NCBI RefSeq assembly: GCF_040807025.1
Contig: NC_090943.1
Span: 137,899,950 to 137,963,949 of the forward strand
Source: Struthio camelus
Taxonomy: Eukaryota > Chordata > Aves > Struthioniformes > Struthionidae
Direction of reading: 5' to 3'
DNA: 64,000 nucleotides
This document shows positions 14,545 through 29,200 of this stretch, one piece after another; positions within the stretch are counted from its first letter, which is position 1; the number at the start of each line of letters is the position of its first letter. The position numbers and the translations under genes were made by a program. The notes below the pieces were generated by a model that saw only the letters and a list, made by a program, of their open reading frames with translations, was not told the origin of the DNA and searched no databases.

Positions 14545-14566
14545 GTTGTTGTTGTTGTTGTTTTTC
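14545..14566. repeat. (GTT)n microsatellite
   Basis: Six consecutive TGT/GTT units followed by a T run, in intergenic sequence. Confidence 0.85.
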
Positions 14567-16526
14567 CAAACCATAGTATTTTCAGATAATTCTACTACAG
14601 GAGAGAAAGAAAAGTGAACTTTCCCTTTCTTCAAATTAAAATGTAAACTTTCTTTTCTTAGGTACATTTCTGCAGTAGTCTTCCATAAATGTTCCAGCTC
14701 ACAGATACTGAATGCAACAGCTCAGCATTCATATATTCATAGTGGCTTCATGGAAATGGATGATGCTTAATATAAGAGAGGATGGTCTTCCTTCAGCTCT
14801 TCCTCTTTGATCAATAACTTAGAGTCATTTAAAACACCCCAGTAAGTATGAGCACATACTTTTTAACTGAATAGATATGTGACATGTAAGATGCTTCTGT
14901 GAAACTGTTGAAATAAGATTATATGTGTAAGCTCTTCTGTTTATAGCACCAGATAAGTAGCTGTGAGGAATGGTTGTTTTATATTCTATATACAGAAATA
15001 CATATTCTACAAACAGAAAGAAACAAGGTGTGTTGAACAAATTATTTGCTTTTTTATACTTAATATGCCATTAATGTGCTTTCTGGGCCAAAGCTTCAGC
15101 TAGAACTTATACCTATCTCTATTTTACTTAGTGAAAATCTCCATTTACCAATAATTACAACCACAGCTTTTGAATTTGAAGCACATTATAGATAAAACAT
15201 GCATGAAACTAAAAAGAGGCACTAAAGGTCACTTGTCTTCCATTAGTATTCAGATGCTAATGTTTTCAAGATGAAAATCTTGATAATGGTAGCAGACACA
15301 TATTCTGTCTTTATGTTGTATATTTGTGATTGCTTTTCTTAGTTTCTTAAGTTTACAGGCAAAGGTTGCACAGAGGGAACATGTTCTAGTGCTCAACACA
15401 ATAGGCTGCTTGTTCCACACAACAGTAACCAGGTGACAGAAAGAGAATATGGTATTTTTAAAACAAAGAAGTGTCAGAAATGTCTGCAGGATGTTAATAT
15501 TGAATATGTAGATCACCAAATCCTTCCTAATAGATACAGAACCCTTTCCAGTGAGAGGAGACTTCAGGAAGATCTAAGTGCAAATAGACTCACAGGAGCT
15601 TAGTCACTCAACAGGTTAAGGAATATTAAAGCAGATGCTGAATATGAAAAGGAAAATAAACTCCCTTCCTCAGTGCAGCATCTATTCCTTTTTTGCCAGA
15701 GGCGGCTACTCTGCTGCTCCCCACAGTTGATAAAATTAGCTAAATCAATTGAAAAAGATAAATGACATTTTTTCAAATCTTTGTATTTTGTGAAATTAGA
15801 ACTGTATGTCAGTGACGTGCTGAGAATGAATTTCTGAGTACCTATTTATCTGGAGACTCAATTTTTAAAATTCCTGTATAAATCTTTATTTGTAAAAAAG
15901 AGTGAGGGGGATCAGTTTTTAAGTAGAACAATTAAATAACAGTTTAAAAGAAAAATGTTAAGTAAGTGAGCTGCACTCACTGAATTAACTTTTTCTGGTG
16001 AGGAATCCACAATCATCTAGTGTATTTGTCTTTACTCATGCAGATCGATCTTCTTTCTCTAGTCTTCAGTTTTTACAGGACTGTATGTAGAAATTTGTCT
16101 TCATGACCTCTCTTCCAATATGAAATTTGATCAAAATTGTCAGTTTCCCAAGTTATTAGGAAAGACTGACAGACACAAGTCTGGGGAGCACGTTTCTACA
16201 AAATCAGTCTTTTCTTGGTGAGGAAATTCATTATAAAAACCTGGAGAGGATTTGCATACTCATAATACTAAACCTTTAGTACTTGTGCATGACTCTAAAC
16301 AGGAGATTTCTAAAAAAACTTCACATGGGAGGTCACCCTACATTTCCTTATTCATAGCACTGGAAGTGAGAGAATGTCTTGTATTGGGAGAACAGGGAAA
16401 CCAGCTACATGACACCACATTACAATGCAATTCTCTGAAGTACACCGCAATTCTGATTACTGATCACATGCATTTCTCTTAAGAAGAAAAAAATTTAAGA
16501 TATATAAAATATTTGTCTCCCACTGT

Positions 16527-16535
16527 GTATGTGTG

Positions 16536-16584
<49 letters not shown>

Positions 16585-16590
16585 TTGTAT
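16527..16590. repeat. (AC)n microsatellite with TG-rich 5' flank
   Basis: About 19.5 uninterrupted AC units (16539-16577) follow GTATGTGTGTAT and precede ATATAT. The junction contains the palindrome GTGTGTATACACAC (16531-16544). The Cys/Val-rich minus-strand frame here is produced by the repeat. Confidence 0.95.
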
Positions 16591-17337
16591 ATATAAGTGT
16601 ATTTGAGGAATAAAAAAAATGTGTACAGATCTAAGACATTTGGGAATGTAAGGTAAGGGAGGAAAAGGAATAATATTCTCTCTGGTAGTGAAACAGGAGA
16701 CTCAATAAAAGCAAGGACACAAGCTAATAACAGCAATACTTTGTTTATTGCTCACTAACCTGCTGGGTTTATTGTACTCAAAATACTTCTAGGGAAACAC
16801 CAACATTTTCTATTTCAACCCTGAAAGTGTTAGAGCATGTCAAGATATAAAGCTGATCTCTTCCTTTACTTGTTTTTTTTCCCCTCAAAATGACAACTGT
16901 ATTAAAATAACATTAAACAGAGCAATTTCTGTGTTTGAGTCCCCTAAAGTATCAGCTTTAAACATGGGATATGAGTCTCTTTCTTCAGAAGGTTTCTCTG
17001 AAAACTAATAGACACTTCTGGACTAAGGTATTGATTCACTATTTTTAACCCCATTAGAAAAAGAAAAGTCTATTTTGGAAAAGTGTCTCCCTGTTCATGA
17101 TGTCCTGTTAACAGTTTCTTCTGTTGTTATTCTAGTTATTGTTGTAGTTATTATTATTAACAATTTCCAGTCCTCACTGGGAATAGGATAGTAGGATGGC
17201 TAGACACTGGACACTCTCCTTTTGAAAGGTACAGTATATGACCCATGGAAAGACTGACTGTTAGTTTTCAGAATTTTTTTCTATTATGGTTAATAATGGA
17301 ACATCTTACTGTGTTTTGTTTTTTTAAGGCTTTCATA

Positions 17338-17372
17338 TTTTGATACTTTTTTGATACTTTGATACTTTTTTT
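17338..17372. repeat. GATACTTT short tandem array
   Basis: The octamer GATACTTT occurs three times (17342, 17353, 17361) with variable T-rich spacers. This is a small degenerate minisatellite. Confidence 0.8.
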
Positions 17373-20300
17373 CTTTAATGACTGCACTTAGGACTCAATA
17401 GATGTATATCTAATTCAGACAATTCCTTCTCATGTGCCCAAGCTTGTTTATCTTATGTTTCATCTTGTCCATTAACCTGAAAACAGAGCTGTGCACTTAC
17501 TAGCGCCCTGCAGCCAGGCGGACTGTGAATTAATCTACAGTTAACAACATCTCTCTGAGTGCCTCTTTCCATTGCAGGTGGTGTTGTATGGCACGTCTTT
17601 GTATACTACTGGTCAAGGTGGGAAGAAACAAATTTATGGAAAGAAATAAGCTTGAGCTTCTTTCAGAAGATCACTGTCTGAGAAACTGGCCAGTGTTGGC
17701 CAGTCTTCCTATAAAACCTGGAGTCTGTCGGAGATATTGTAGCCGTAGCTTTACAATGACAGGTATAGGCATGAAACTAACTGAGGAGCTCTAAGGAATT
17801 GGTACAACACAAAAAGAAACTGTTTACCATTAAGGCAATTGTTCAAAACTAAGAATAGATGGGCAAAGTCTGCTGGAGACTGATGACAGCTAGATAAAAC
17901 CATGGTAAGATGACTGATTGGATGATGCACCAGAGATCACTGAGAAAAGCACAAGTCACGGTGACTCAAAGTTAGGGACCTTCCTTCAGAGACCCAGGAG
18001 GGATCGTACAGTGGACCTAACTGCCCACCACGGAAATGATGAGGATGTGGCCTTCAATGTGTGCCTGAAGAAGAGAAGCAGTAGGAACGGACTCTAGTCT
18101 CTATTGGTAGGTAGCCCAGGGTGAGGGCTAGTTGCCCACCATCACTGGTGTGGATAACCTCCACAGTCACCACTGGGGTGGTGTGCAGGAGCATGACTTC
18201 CTGCGTGCTGCCCTGCAGAGTTGGTGAGGTGAGAAAAGTGGGGGCTCTGTACCACTGACCATTTAGTGTGCGAATGATTGTGTGCAGTTTGCATTTGTAC
18301 GGTTGTGTGTATTGTTGCATTAAGTTAAATATCGTTCACATATACGTGAAGAATTAGTAGTAAGATCTGCAACAACCATTAGAATATTGTTTTATGTAAT
18401 AAAGAGTGACATAGTTCAATATTCCTTGTTTTGATTAACAGCTGATTCAGCCATCAGTTGCTCTCTGCAAATTCATCTTTAGGCTCCAGAGCTTTAGCTG
18501 CCCTGTGAAAGCCTACAAGCATTGTTGTAATAATATTTATTTATAACCAGTGTTCCTCTTCTCAATTTCTCTCCTCTTCTCCACTTTCTTACATGCGTTG
18601 TGACATGCTGGTGCAGGTCAGAGGAAGAGGTTTGTAAGCAAGCTCCATTAAGGATTTGGAGCTTCAGGCTAGCTGTAGGCTTAGGCAACCAAGGGGGTGG
18701 CCAAGGCAGCAGACGGCTAGAGCTGGTAAATTAGCCTCCTTTTCCTGTGTGAGAGACCTGGAAAGAGAGATCTGACTGCTTGGCTGCTGCTCCTGGGGAC
18801 AAGGGAAGAGCCAGCAGGCATCGTATCTGCTAATGGGCTGTGGCTGATTGCTCCCAGCAGCATCACCTCCCGCAACATTTCCTCCTCCATCCCTTCATGT
18901 TCATTGGCAGGGGCAGGAGCAGCAGTTGTGGCACTTGAGGATGTGCGAATGGATCTCTACCCTGCTTTCCATAACCTTCTTGAAGACTTGATCCTTATGT
19001 TTGGGTTTGCATCTAGATGTGCAGCCTTCTCATGAAATTAGAAGGAACTTTGATGCTTTTGTTTAACAACGTGGTCCTTCTAAGTCTAAGTCTTCTGTAT
19101 ACAAATATGCACCTTATTCATGCTAAAAAACAACAGGTGCTTACAGCACAAGTGTATCATGAATTAACAGTGCACATGAGTGAATGTGGCTGAGTGACAA
19201 CTTACTTGTCAGTGCAGCCGTTCACATGTCTTCACATAGAACTGGGCTAATGATGTAAAGAGGAACAGTAACTACTCATTTGCCCCATGTTTTATCTTCA
19301 TCTTGAAGAGTCAAACGAATAGGTGCAGTCAGAGGTTGCATTCTGGGCTTTTCAATTATTTTGTTAAACTCATTTCGTGATGACTTCATGGCAAAACGCC
19401 AGACTAGTTTTCCTGCTCTTTCTGAGAAACTGAGACAAAGAGTTAGTCAAAATATAAAAATCAGTTGCTTTTGTTAACATTTTTGAAAAGTTTAGCATTC
19501 AACCTGCTTTCTTGCATTTGGATCAATGTATTTGCTGTATGTTGCACAAACCGGTTTAATAGATTTAAATTTGTTCCCTCTGTCTCTTCACAAACAGAAG
19601 TTCTGAAAAATGCGTGTGTGTGTGAAAAATAGAATTTACGAAGGGAAAGCTGAGTGACCTTTTTGTGGTCAAAGAACACTGCTCTCCTACAACTTAAAAC
19701 GGGATAATCTTCACAGACAATGAAAGACCCTTACGGGACAAGCTTAGAAACACAGACATCTACTAGAGACTTCGATCTTTGGCCAGGGGCAGCTAGTGGC
19801 CAGCGTGTCTAAAAATCAGACACAGTGTTATGATAAACGGTGAATGTGATCCCAGGTCTCAAAACTCCAGTTGCTTTTAAGTGGCTTCTTTTATGTTGCC
19901 CCAGTGCACTTTAGAGAAAACCCCCTCAATTCAGAATGACCTGGAGACAGATAAAGGTTACATGCATGCTTACATGCTATGTGATGGCTGAGCATGAAGT
20001 TCACAGTAGAGGGAGATGACTGCAGTTAGCTCTGTGGATCGCCTAATATTCAGAAATGGATGCTTCTTAGCTGTGTCCAGACTAGATATTTTTGTAAATA
20101 AGCACTTCGAAATGTGTTTGTCCTAAGGCAAATATGTTTTATTTATTGAGCAAGTTCCACATAAACTAACATTTTTACAGTAACATTGATTTTTCCAGAT
20201 TCTGTCTTATAGATCCTCAGCTGGAATAAATCACTGTCACTTCAAAGATGCTATCTACAGTGTAGCTTCAGTTGCGTTCCAATGAGCAACTGCAATTTAC

Positions 20301-23300
20301 AATTCTACAGTTGACTTAGGAAGTTAGCAGCTCTCAGTGGTAGCAATGTAAATTTACTTGATTGTTGTGCATGCTCTTTTAAATGAAAAGAACAATCTTT
20401 ATTACCTTATCTCCTCCCTTTCAGCACTCTTTTGGCCAGATGCAAACAAATAGCCCTGCAGAAGTGAGACTCTAGGGCTAACACTGAATGCTGTTATCAG
20501 TGAAAAGAATGGAGTGACTGATAAATTATTTCTGCTCTGTGCGGGAGTGTGTGTGGAGGCTCAGAAAGAACCCTTTAGAAACAGAGAAAACACATTTTTG
20601 CAGGCTTCTGCCCCTTTGGAATGTACAGACCAACAGATTTGATATTTGGAAGGAACTCATTTAACATTATCACTTCAGCTTTGTGCAGTATAGTGCAGGG
20701 CTGGAAAAGAAGTGCTTCAGATGAAACTATGCTATGTGGTATGGGAAACCGAGGGCCTGGGAGTTAGGTTTGCAGCTCTGTTCCAGTTTTGAGATATCAG
20801 AACCTATTGAAGGACTATTTTAGCCAGCACATAGTTTTTAGCTTTTCAGACAAAAGCCTTCCTTGCTGAGCCTTTCTCCTGCCTCCCTGGTTGAGAGGCT
20901 CATTACCTATTACGAACAGCCATCTTTGAACTCTTCAAAAAATGCTGGTTTTATGCAGCATGTAGGTGAATGATTTTGAAATATTTCATTGGTAAGAACT
21001 ACTTTTGTGTGACCTCCTTATAGACTCAAGGGACTTTACCTTTATTTAAATTTGGTACTCCCTGTGGTCTGAGAAACCTGGACTGAACAGGTAGACACAC
21101 ACACATATATCTGTTTATGTCGGTTATGTGCCTTCTTAAAGCTGTATTTATTGGTGAGGAATAAGTAATTAACATGCCATAAATAAACAACACCTTATAA
21201 AATATTCATAATGAATCTAAATAACACACTGCACCTAACAGAATGAGAGCACTTAATTTGCCTTGACATAGCTAATAAGTAACAGTAATGGAGATATATG
21301 CCAAAGAGGGAATTAACCGCATCTTTCCTCATCCTCCTGAAGCCTATTTGAACAGTGACAGCCCAAAAAATACCTCTGATACCCTATGAAGAGGCTGTTT
21401 TGGGAGAGATTGGTTGAGAGCTGGAGCTCTTGAAGATATTACATACTTGACTCTACCTAAATCTCTGCTCAGCACAGCTTGTTCATTATGGGTTTGGGAG
21501 CTGGGCTGGGCAACGCGGTTGCCTTTGCATTCACTGGCAGCCATGCCTGCAGTGTGTCAGCCCTGTTACAAGCCCAGGTACAGCATGTGGGAAAACTCAC
21601 GGTTTGTGGTCAACTGACAATGCAGCTGCAAACTGGGAAATGCGATATTGACCTTATCTTGTTTGGAGATGAAGAAGATACAGTAAAAATTCATACTCAC
21701 ACAAGGCCTAAGCATTAGCTTATATGGCTGCAAGCTGAGGTGACACCACTGAAATGATACCTTTAGTTTAAAAGCCAGTGTAATAGGCTCAAAAAGCACA
21801 TTTGGTTGCTTTAATATCCCTTTACCCTCTGAAGTGATGTATTAGATTTGTCACGGGAGACCTTTAAGTTTAATGCTTAGGAAGAAGGCAGACTGCTAGT
21901 CCTAGGCTCTGGAGTTTGATAATGTATAGAAAGTGAAAGAAAAGGGCAGTCAAGCTTCCCATTTTTATTTTTGTATATATATATATGTATTCAATAACTT
22001 AGCTCAGAGCTGGAACATGCAGGTCTTTTGGAAACGTCTTATTAACAAAATAAAAAGGCAAGTTCATAACACATATACAAGTTACTAAATGCAAAAGCCA
22101 TTCAGATCAGAATAATAAGTCAGTGCGACCTAGACAGATTAGAGCTGGAGACAAAACACTGTAAAATCAGATTCAAATTGAAAAAATGCAAATGGAGGAA
22201 GGAAAGATTGGAAAGTTCCAGGCAAGGCACAAACCTTGAAAACAGCAATGTCAAAAAACCTCAGGGTGACAATAGGCTGCATATTAGCTATAAATGGTGA
22301 TATCCTTAACTCTTTGTAGTCCTGTGACAGTTGCTTGTGAACAAAAAATACAATACTGAGCAAGGCAAATAGGGTACACTACTGGCCTGCAGGTACAGGA
22401 AAATAATGTCGTGGGATATGAATGCCACTTACCAAGCCTCAAAATTCACTCTGCTTGCCTATCTGAAAGAATATTTTTAGCAAATAGGGAGAAAGAAAGG
22501 ACTAATTTACAAGTACAGACCAGAGTCATCGTTACATGTTTAGCTAAATTCATTCTTAAATTTTGTGGTAGCTTTTTAAAAATATCCATTAAAATTTTAT
22601 ATTTTTTCCTGAAGATAAAAATACAAATGTCATCTGTGGTTTGACCACTTATGCACTGCCTTGTTCATAACAGAGTTTGATAATTATTTTAATTTAGGCT
22701 GCAGCATGTTTTTAGCTTTCAGTGTGTCTTAAGATGTCTGTAACGACAGCACAGATGTATGATCGGAGATATGAAATGCCTGCTTCAGAGAGATTTCCTT
22801 CTACATTTTAAAGAGGTTTTCTCCTGGGTCTTAGCAACTTGGAGCTTCTGGGCAAAGTGCAGCTCTCTGGTACTACGTTTGCTAAGAAGCAGCATTTCCA
22901 GGGAATAGAAACAGAGTCAGAGATGCTGGGCTGATTAATCTGATCCTTGGAATCATTTGAACTGGAGAGCAGGTTCTGCATGAGGAAACCTTTCCAAGTA
23001 CCAAGGAAAGATATGGAGTAGCTCTAAGATAATAACCCATTAATTGCACGTTTGTATATGGATGTAAGTAAGAACCTTGGCTATTGTTTGCTAAAAAAAA
23101 AAATGCATCCTGGACGACAAGAGAGCTGCATATGGTGGAAATTGCATTGTTCAGGCTCCTAGAATCAGAGTAGGGAAATATTCAAGAGAACTATCCTGCA
23201 TCTGCTTGTTTATCTTCTGCAAATAAAGGACTGGCTGGTCAAGTTAAATGTCTGTGCTACGCTAAAGAGCAATATAGAGTAGTCACTTGAGTAGAAGAGC

Positions 23301-23968
23301 ACTGAAATAAATGAATGCAAATTAGGAGCTGCAAAGTTTTGTCATCAGGATCATAGCAACAGAGCAGCTCATTTGATGAGATCAAACATACAGAGTTATT
23401 TACCAAGGTGACATTGAGTGATGGGATATACCATTCTCTCTGAGGGTGTCTTCAAGCTTACAACACCACAACACCAGTTCACTTTTGCAGGTGAGATCAG
23501 TTCTGGTGTCACACAGTAGGGCTGAAGAAATGACTTGGGACAGGGAATTTGGAATGAAACTTCAACTTTGTATGAAATTTTGCCAAGTACGATCAGAACC
23601 TCTCATGTTTAAAGCCCCGGATTGGCTGGGCTTATATTTTAGCAGGAACTGAAGGAGTATATGGGTGAAGGTGCTCACTTCCTGTGGTTTAGCCTAGTAT
23701 CCAGACACGGATTTGAGAAGGATTCTTTTCCCGAGGTCAGATTGACACAGACCTTTAAAGGGGATTGTGCTCTCTTCATGGTAGCTATTCTTGTAGCACT
23801 GTTGTTAATCCAGCTGTTGTACTTTATAAATAGCTGCAGATGCAGCTATTTTCTTTTTCCTTTCATTTGGTGTGGAACTCCAGTCTTTTAAAGCCTAAAA
23901 GACCAAGAGTAGAAGTAGCCCTACTACCACGTGACTTTAGTGAACATTAGTTCAGACTAATATTTCTT

Positions 23969-24003
23969 TCTATTCTGTTTCTGAGATATAGAAACAGAAT
24001 AGA
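23969..24003. repeat. perfect inverted repeat, 14-bp arms, 7-base loop
   Basis: The left arm TCTATTCTGTTTCT (23969-23982) and right arm AGAAACAGAATAGA (23990-24003) are exact reverse complements around the loop GAGATAT. Pairing does not extend beyond these arms, so it is too short for a typical microRNA precursor. Confidence 0.9.
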
Positions 24004-26240
24004 CTATACAGAACAGCATATAGATCTAGTGTTGTTTTATGGTTGTTGATTCCCTACATGGGCATCCCATGGATTATTTGGTCATGATTCTTGCTTTTTT
24101 GTCTGGATGGTTATTATACTGTTTCAGAGACATGAACACTAATAGGACCTGACACGATGTAATAGTGTCATATGAAAAACCAAGACTGTTAAATTTGATT
24201 TTACTCTTTCTCTGTCACCTGAGAAGTGCAGGTAATCCAGCAACAGATCTAGGTTAGGAAAAATTTTGCTGTTTGTCAGATTGGGGTAACTAAAGTCCCA
24301 CTGCAGTCAACAGAAATGTGGTTACTCATCATTTGTCAGACAAGTGTCTCCCTGGCTCTGCTATGCCCTAGGAACATTGACTGCTTCAAATTTCCACCTT
24401 GAAGCTGAAAATGAGTAGTAGTGTTGCAAATAGGTTCCCTTATCATCCCTTCTGGAGAGCAATAGAGAATCCTTACTGAAGGAATTAATTTAACTATAAA
24501 CACTGGTGCCTCCACACAACCCAGTAAAAGGGTGACTTCTTCAGACAGAAATTTTCCAGCCACTTAAGAGCATTAAAAATTATGCTTATTCTTTATTGTA
24601 TAACTCTCTTGGTCAACATTTGCCTTTAATATTGCAAAGTGCACAGTTTCACGTTGCTTGTTATCTCCTTGCTTATCTGTCTCTCTAAACATATTTTACT
24701 GTTCTTCATATGGCAAGTGCAAAAAATACTCCAAATCCATTAACAAAAACCATACAAATCTGTTGTCTATGTGAAATGTATTCACTCTCATAAAGATCAT
24801 CTGATATATTTAATTCATACCTCAAGTTTTTAATATGTTTATTTGATCTTCTTGATTGTCAAATCTTTGTTTGAATAATGAATTTTATCTGTTCCAACCA
24901 CTAGACTGATTTACTACCTTCACAGCAGGTTTTGAAAACATCATGTCATTCAAATGATACTAGAAGTAAATGATACAGTGTTATGCAGTGAAATGGTAAA
25001 TATTGCCTTTAGTAAATGATGGACATAGTGGAGTAAGTGCTTTGCAAAAGAATTCATGAACTATTTCTATCTTTCCCAGAAAATATAGAGATGATTCTTC
25101 AGCACCTTCCAGCATTTTATGAATCCTCGATTTCTTTTTTCTTCATATTTTTTCATGTATGCATTGTAATCTGAGGTTCCCAAAAGTTTTGATGTGTTCG
25201 TATCAATGATCTAGTTTGAACCAATATTCAAATAGGTTTTCTTGCATCTTTTCAATTCTATGAGAAACATGGCTTGAACATCATTTAAGAACCGGTGCAG
25301 GGGACGAGGAGCGAAGAATAGACTAAAATTAGAAAATAAGTATAATTTCGGCCTGACACTGAACTAAGGGCTTTCTCATCTGATCAGGATCAGAAGTGAG
25401 CGGACGACAAACGGATGATAGATATAACTGTGATACTTTCCCCTTTCTTTCCAGCCGGGAAGATTTGCAGTAGCTGGTAAATTAAAGAGAGTCTGCTACT
25501 AGAGGTTCAGGCTTTATGCATCTTTGCATATCCCCAAACTCAGAGTGGAGAGAGATGTTGCCACACAGCCCATACAGCTTCTTATTTTCACCCAGTATTG
25601 AATTAAGACTTTATTTTCTTTTACAAGTTTTAAGTCTATCATAAGTGAGATGCTGTTAAATTCAGCCTTAACTTGTCATTGTGAGATTGAGGAATATTGC
25701 TACCTTCCCCTTAACCATTGTGATACCCAGCAGGACTTGTTCAAGGTAACAAAAAAGGTTAGGTCTGAGATTAAACTGGAACCTAAACTCCTGCAGGATC
25801 CCACAGCCGCAGTAATGGGGGATGCTGGCTCAGGCCCTCTGGTTCTCATGCTAATTACGGCAGATAAAGCTGTAGTGATCTTTTCACAACATATCTCTGC
25901 TAAATGTGTTCCCTAAATGAAGCAGAAAGCCTGAGGTAATAAAACAATTCTTTTCCTTTAAAATCTCCGTGGTGATGCATATGCACAGGAGAGCGAGCTG
26001 TGCAGATGAAACTGGGTCAAAATGAAATATCTTTCATGCTACCTTTTCCGTCTCTTCTGTGCCCAACCTGGGGAATTCCCCAAACTGAAAATGCTACCCT
26101 TAAATAAATAAAATGTAGTCACAGCAATTCCAGATGAAAACTGTTTCCTCAGTAATATGAAAGTGTTACTGGACATATCCACAGCATGCAGCAGTTCCAA
26201 AAAAGTAAATAAACTTTTATAGTTGTGTATCTGCATAGTT

Positions 26241-26290
26241 TTGTGTATATATGTATGTGTACATATACATATAGGTTTATGCATGTACAC
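26241..26290. repeat. short TG/TA microsatellite
   Basis: Alternating GTGTATATATGTATGTGTACATATACATATA sequence, partly self-complementary around GTAC. No gene is associated. Confidence 0.7.
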
Positions 26291-29200
26291 AAGTCAATAT
26301 AATATATTTACATAAGAATATGTTTACATACCTCAAACTTTATCAAATTTTTGTGCATTAGTAAATATTTTGTATCATCAATAGTTTCTGTTTATCTGTG
26401 TATCTGTAATATCTGAAAGAACATTTTGATACCAAAATCAAGATTAGAAATGTTACTAAAATATATTTTTAAAGCTTAGGTGAGAATTAAAGGTCCTTGA
26501 GATTAAATATATATTTCTTTGTATTCTGTGCAAATATATATGGGTATTACCAGACACATGACCTCTTTCATGTTTTACTACTTTATTTTTCAATGGTAGC
26601 ATTGAATAAATGTTGTAGTAAGGTTCTGTGACAAATATTTATTTAATATTCTTTTTAAATGAAATTTTGTTCGATACAAACTGGAAATTTTTAGACATTT
26701 TAAGAACAAGTCAGTCTTCAATCTGGGCTTGATTTTTGAGTCCCAGTGAGACCTCAAGAGCGTGCCAAATATGAAGAATACTTGTTAAGTAGTTTTAGAA
26801 GCTTTTGTATAGTGATAGTGACAGTGACATCAACACACATTGTCCTGCTGGACCAATCAACCTCAGAAATTGTTGTTGATAGGAATTGTGAATTTTAAGA
26901 TGATAGCTGGTATTACTGGTGATAAAACAAATAATAAACAAACAAAAAACCAACCAATCAAAGAAAAAAGGTTGGCAGTGGCAGTGATCTTGCTATCTAT
27001 TGCAGGGGAAAAATTGCTCTGGACCTTGTAGGCTTCAGGACGCCAAAAGCAGGGCAGCCAAATCTCTTGCTGTCATTATAGCCACAGTCATGGTCAAGAT
27101 TTTACAGTTCTTGTGTTTAAACCTGTCCATCAAATTTTTTCCAGTGTAGGGACAAAATGTTGTCATCCCAAGTCTTACTAAAAAACTAACTGAATGTTAA
27201 AGAGCAATGTGAGGTCTATCAGTATCACAGGCATCCTATTTGCAAGGTGAAAGAGCACAGTTGTGTTATATCAAGGGGAAAACATTTATATAGAGTGTCA
27301 CCAAAGAACATTCCCCTGAAGCTCTTGTAGCTGCTTGAAAAATTGCTGTGTGATTTGCTCAGAGTCTTGTATTCTTTATAGCTTGACAGGGATAGAAGCA
27401 ACACGCTATGGCTGAATTTTGGACATAGTCCTATGACTTCAGTGGAGCCAGAGTTTCAACTCCAGGCCTACCTATAAGTCATACAAATTCTATTGATTGA
27501 AACATTTTATTAAAGAAAATTAAAAATTGCCTTGCCCTTACATTGGACAATGACAGTTGTATGGAAACAGATTACATGTTTTATAGTCTCAATAAATTCA
27601 TCATGTTAGAAAACCCAGCGTCTCCTAGGGTAAACATTGATCAAATGTAACAATATTTTGGTCATGTTTTGGAGCACTTTTTGAAGCACTTCATAACACA
27701 GCAAGGATGGTTAATGTCACACTGAAGAAATATGTTAGTTAACATGAATGTACACTCTGATGAAGGAAGTGATGAGCTGATGAATCTCCTTGTACAAAGT
27801 GTGATGGTGTTACAGGTGACTCCAAAAGCACGTGGCAAAGACATTGGGATTATTGAAATGTAACCAAGGGGAAGCTTGATCTGCAGAATGTTTATTGCTG
27901 ATATAATGGCAAAAAAAATCAATAAACCTCCTAGTCTTCTAGTCTGAGTTTAGTCTCCAAGGTGCAGATGGTTAGAAAATCTTTTTATTTCTAAATTGAA
28001 TATAGACTTTACGGTGGCACTGTAACCATGAAAATCAGTGATGCCACTTTTATGATACTCTATGAAGAGGGGGAGTACTCTAAAAAAAAAGGTAAGGGAA
28101 GTAACTGTGCAGAGATATTGTATATATTTTATCCCCTAGGGACAAAAATAATTTTCGTTTAAAACTCTGTTTGTTGTATTCAAGTGTGGGTATGTGTTGA
28201 CATGCCAGAAAAGTAAAATATAACAGCAATTTCAATATAAATTTTGTTTTAAAGATGAATTTTCAGGGAAAATAAATAGAAATAAAATTTCCATGCAGTA
28301 AAATAAAGAATAGAATTTAGCATAGTAATCACAGTCAGCTTTTACCATCAGGAAAGCTTGCTTTGTTCTCTCCATACAGAATATAATCCAGCTGGAGAAG
28401 TTAAAAAATAGTCCTCTCTGAATCTCCAAAGAATTTTTCATATCCTGTAGGATTATAATCTCCTCGGAGCAGGGAGTAGGCTCTGAAATTTTTGTATGTT
28501 ACACTGGAGTCTAACACGTATTGAATGAATGTGAGTTTCTCCGGGGGGGAATTTTTTCAGTTCTCAATAATTTTCTTTCCATATTTAAAAACAACTTTAA
28601 TACCAGGCTAAGGAATAACACTAGTAGAGTTTGTAGCCATGTACTGCTTTTGTATAATCAAATGGCACATATCATTTGAACTATGTGCACTGTTAAAACT
28701 GACTATTAAAATGTTAAAGGAAGCAAGGAATAAAGCACTAGTCTACTTACAGTGGCTATATAATATTTATTCATCAAGATCTTACTGAAAACCTGAAACT
28801 TGCAAAGCATTTTCTTGACTTCCTAGCCAAAGCAAAATGGGTAAGTAAGTCAAGCATTCTCTGGAGAACAGTTTACTATACGTTTGCACTTAGAAACAAT
28901 TCATTGTTTTAGAGAAGTAAATGTCAGTTATCCTTTTTATTGCCATGAGTACGGTTCAGGCTTTTTTCAAGCCGATTAAATGCTTGAGTGGACTTCTCCT
29001 CCAAAGTGCATCCTCAGTGTGAATGATTATTTCATTTATTCATTATTTTAGATTTCAGAAAAATATCTATGACTTCCTGATCGTAGCCATCTTCAGCACT
29101 GGCTCAGCCCAGCTATGGCAGGTGTCTACAGCAGTGGTGGCAAGTATCTCTCACCACCTGGAGAGGAATTGTGGAGGACCAGCTTTGAGGAGGCAGTGAA

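Noticed and set aside
16479..16736. Minus-strand frame with a Cys-Val repeat.
   Set aside because: It is generated by translation of the (AC)n microsatellite.
23969..24003. Interpretation of the perfect hairpin as a microRNA precursor.
   Set aside because: Pairing stops at 14 bp, well short of the roughly 30 bp stem of a precursor.
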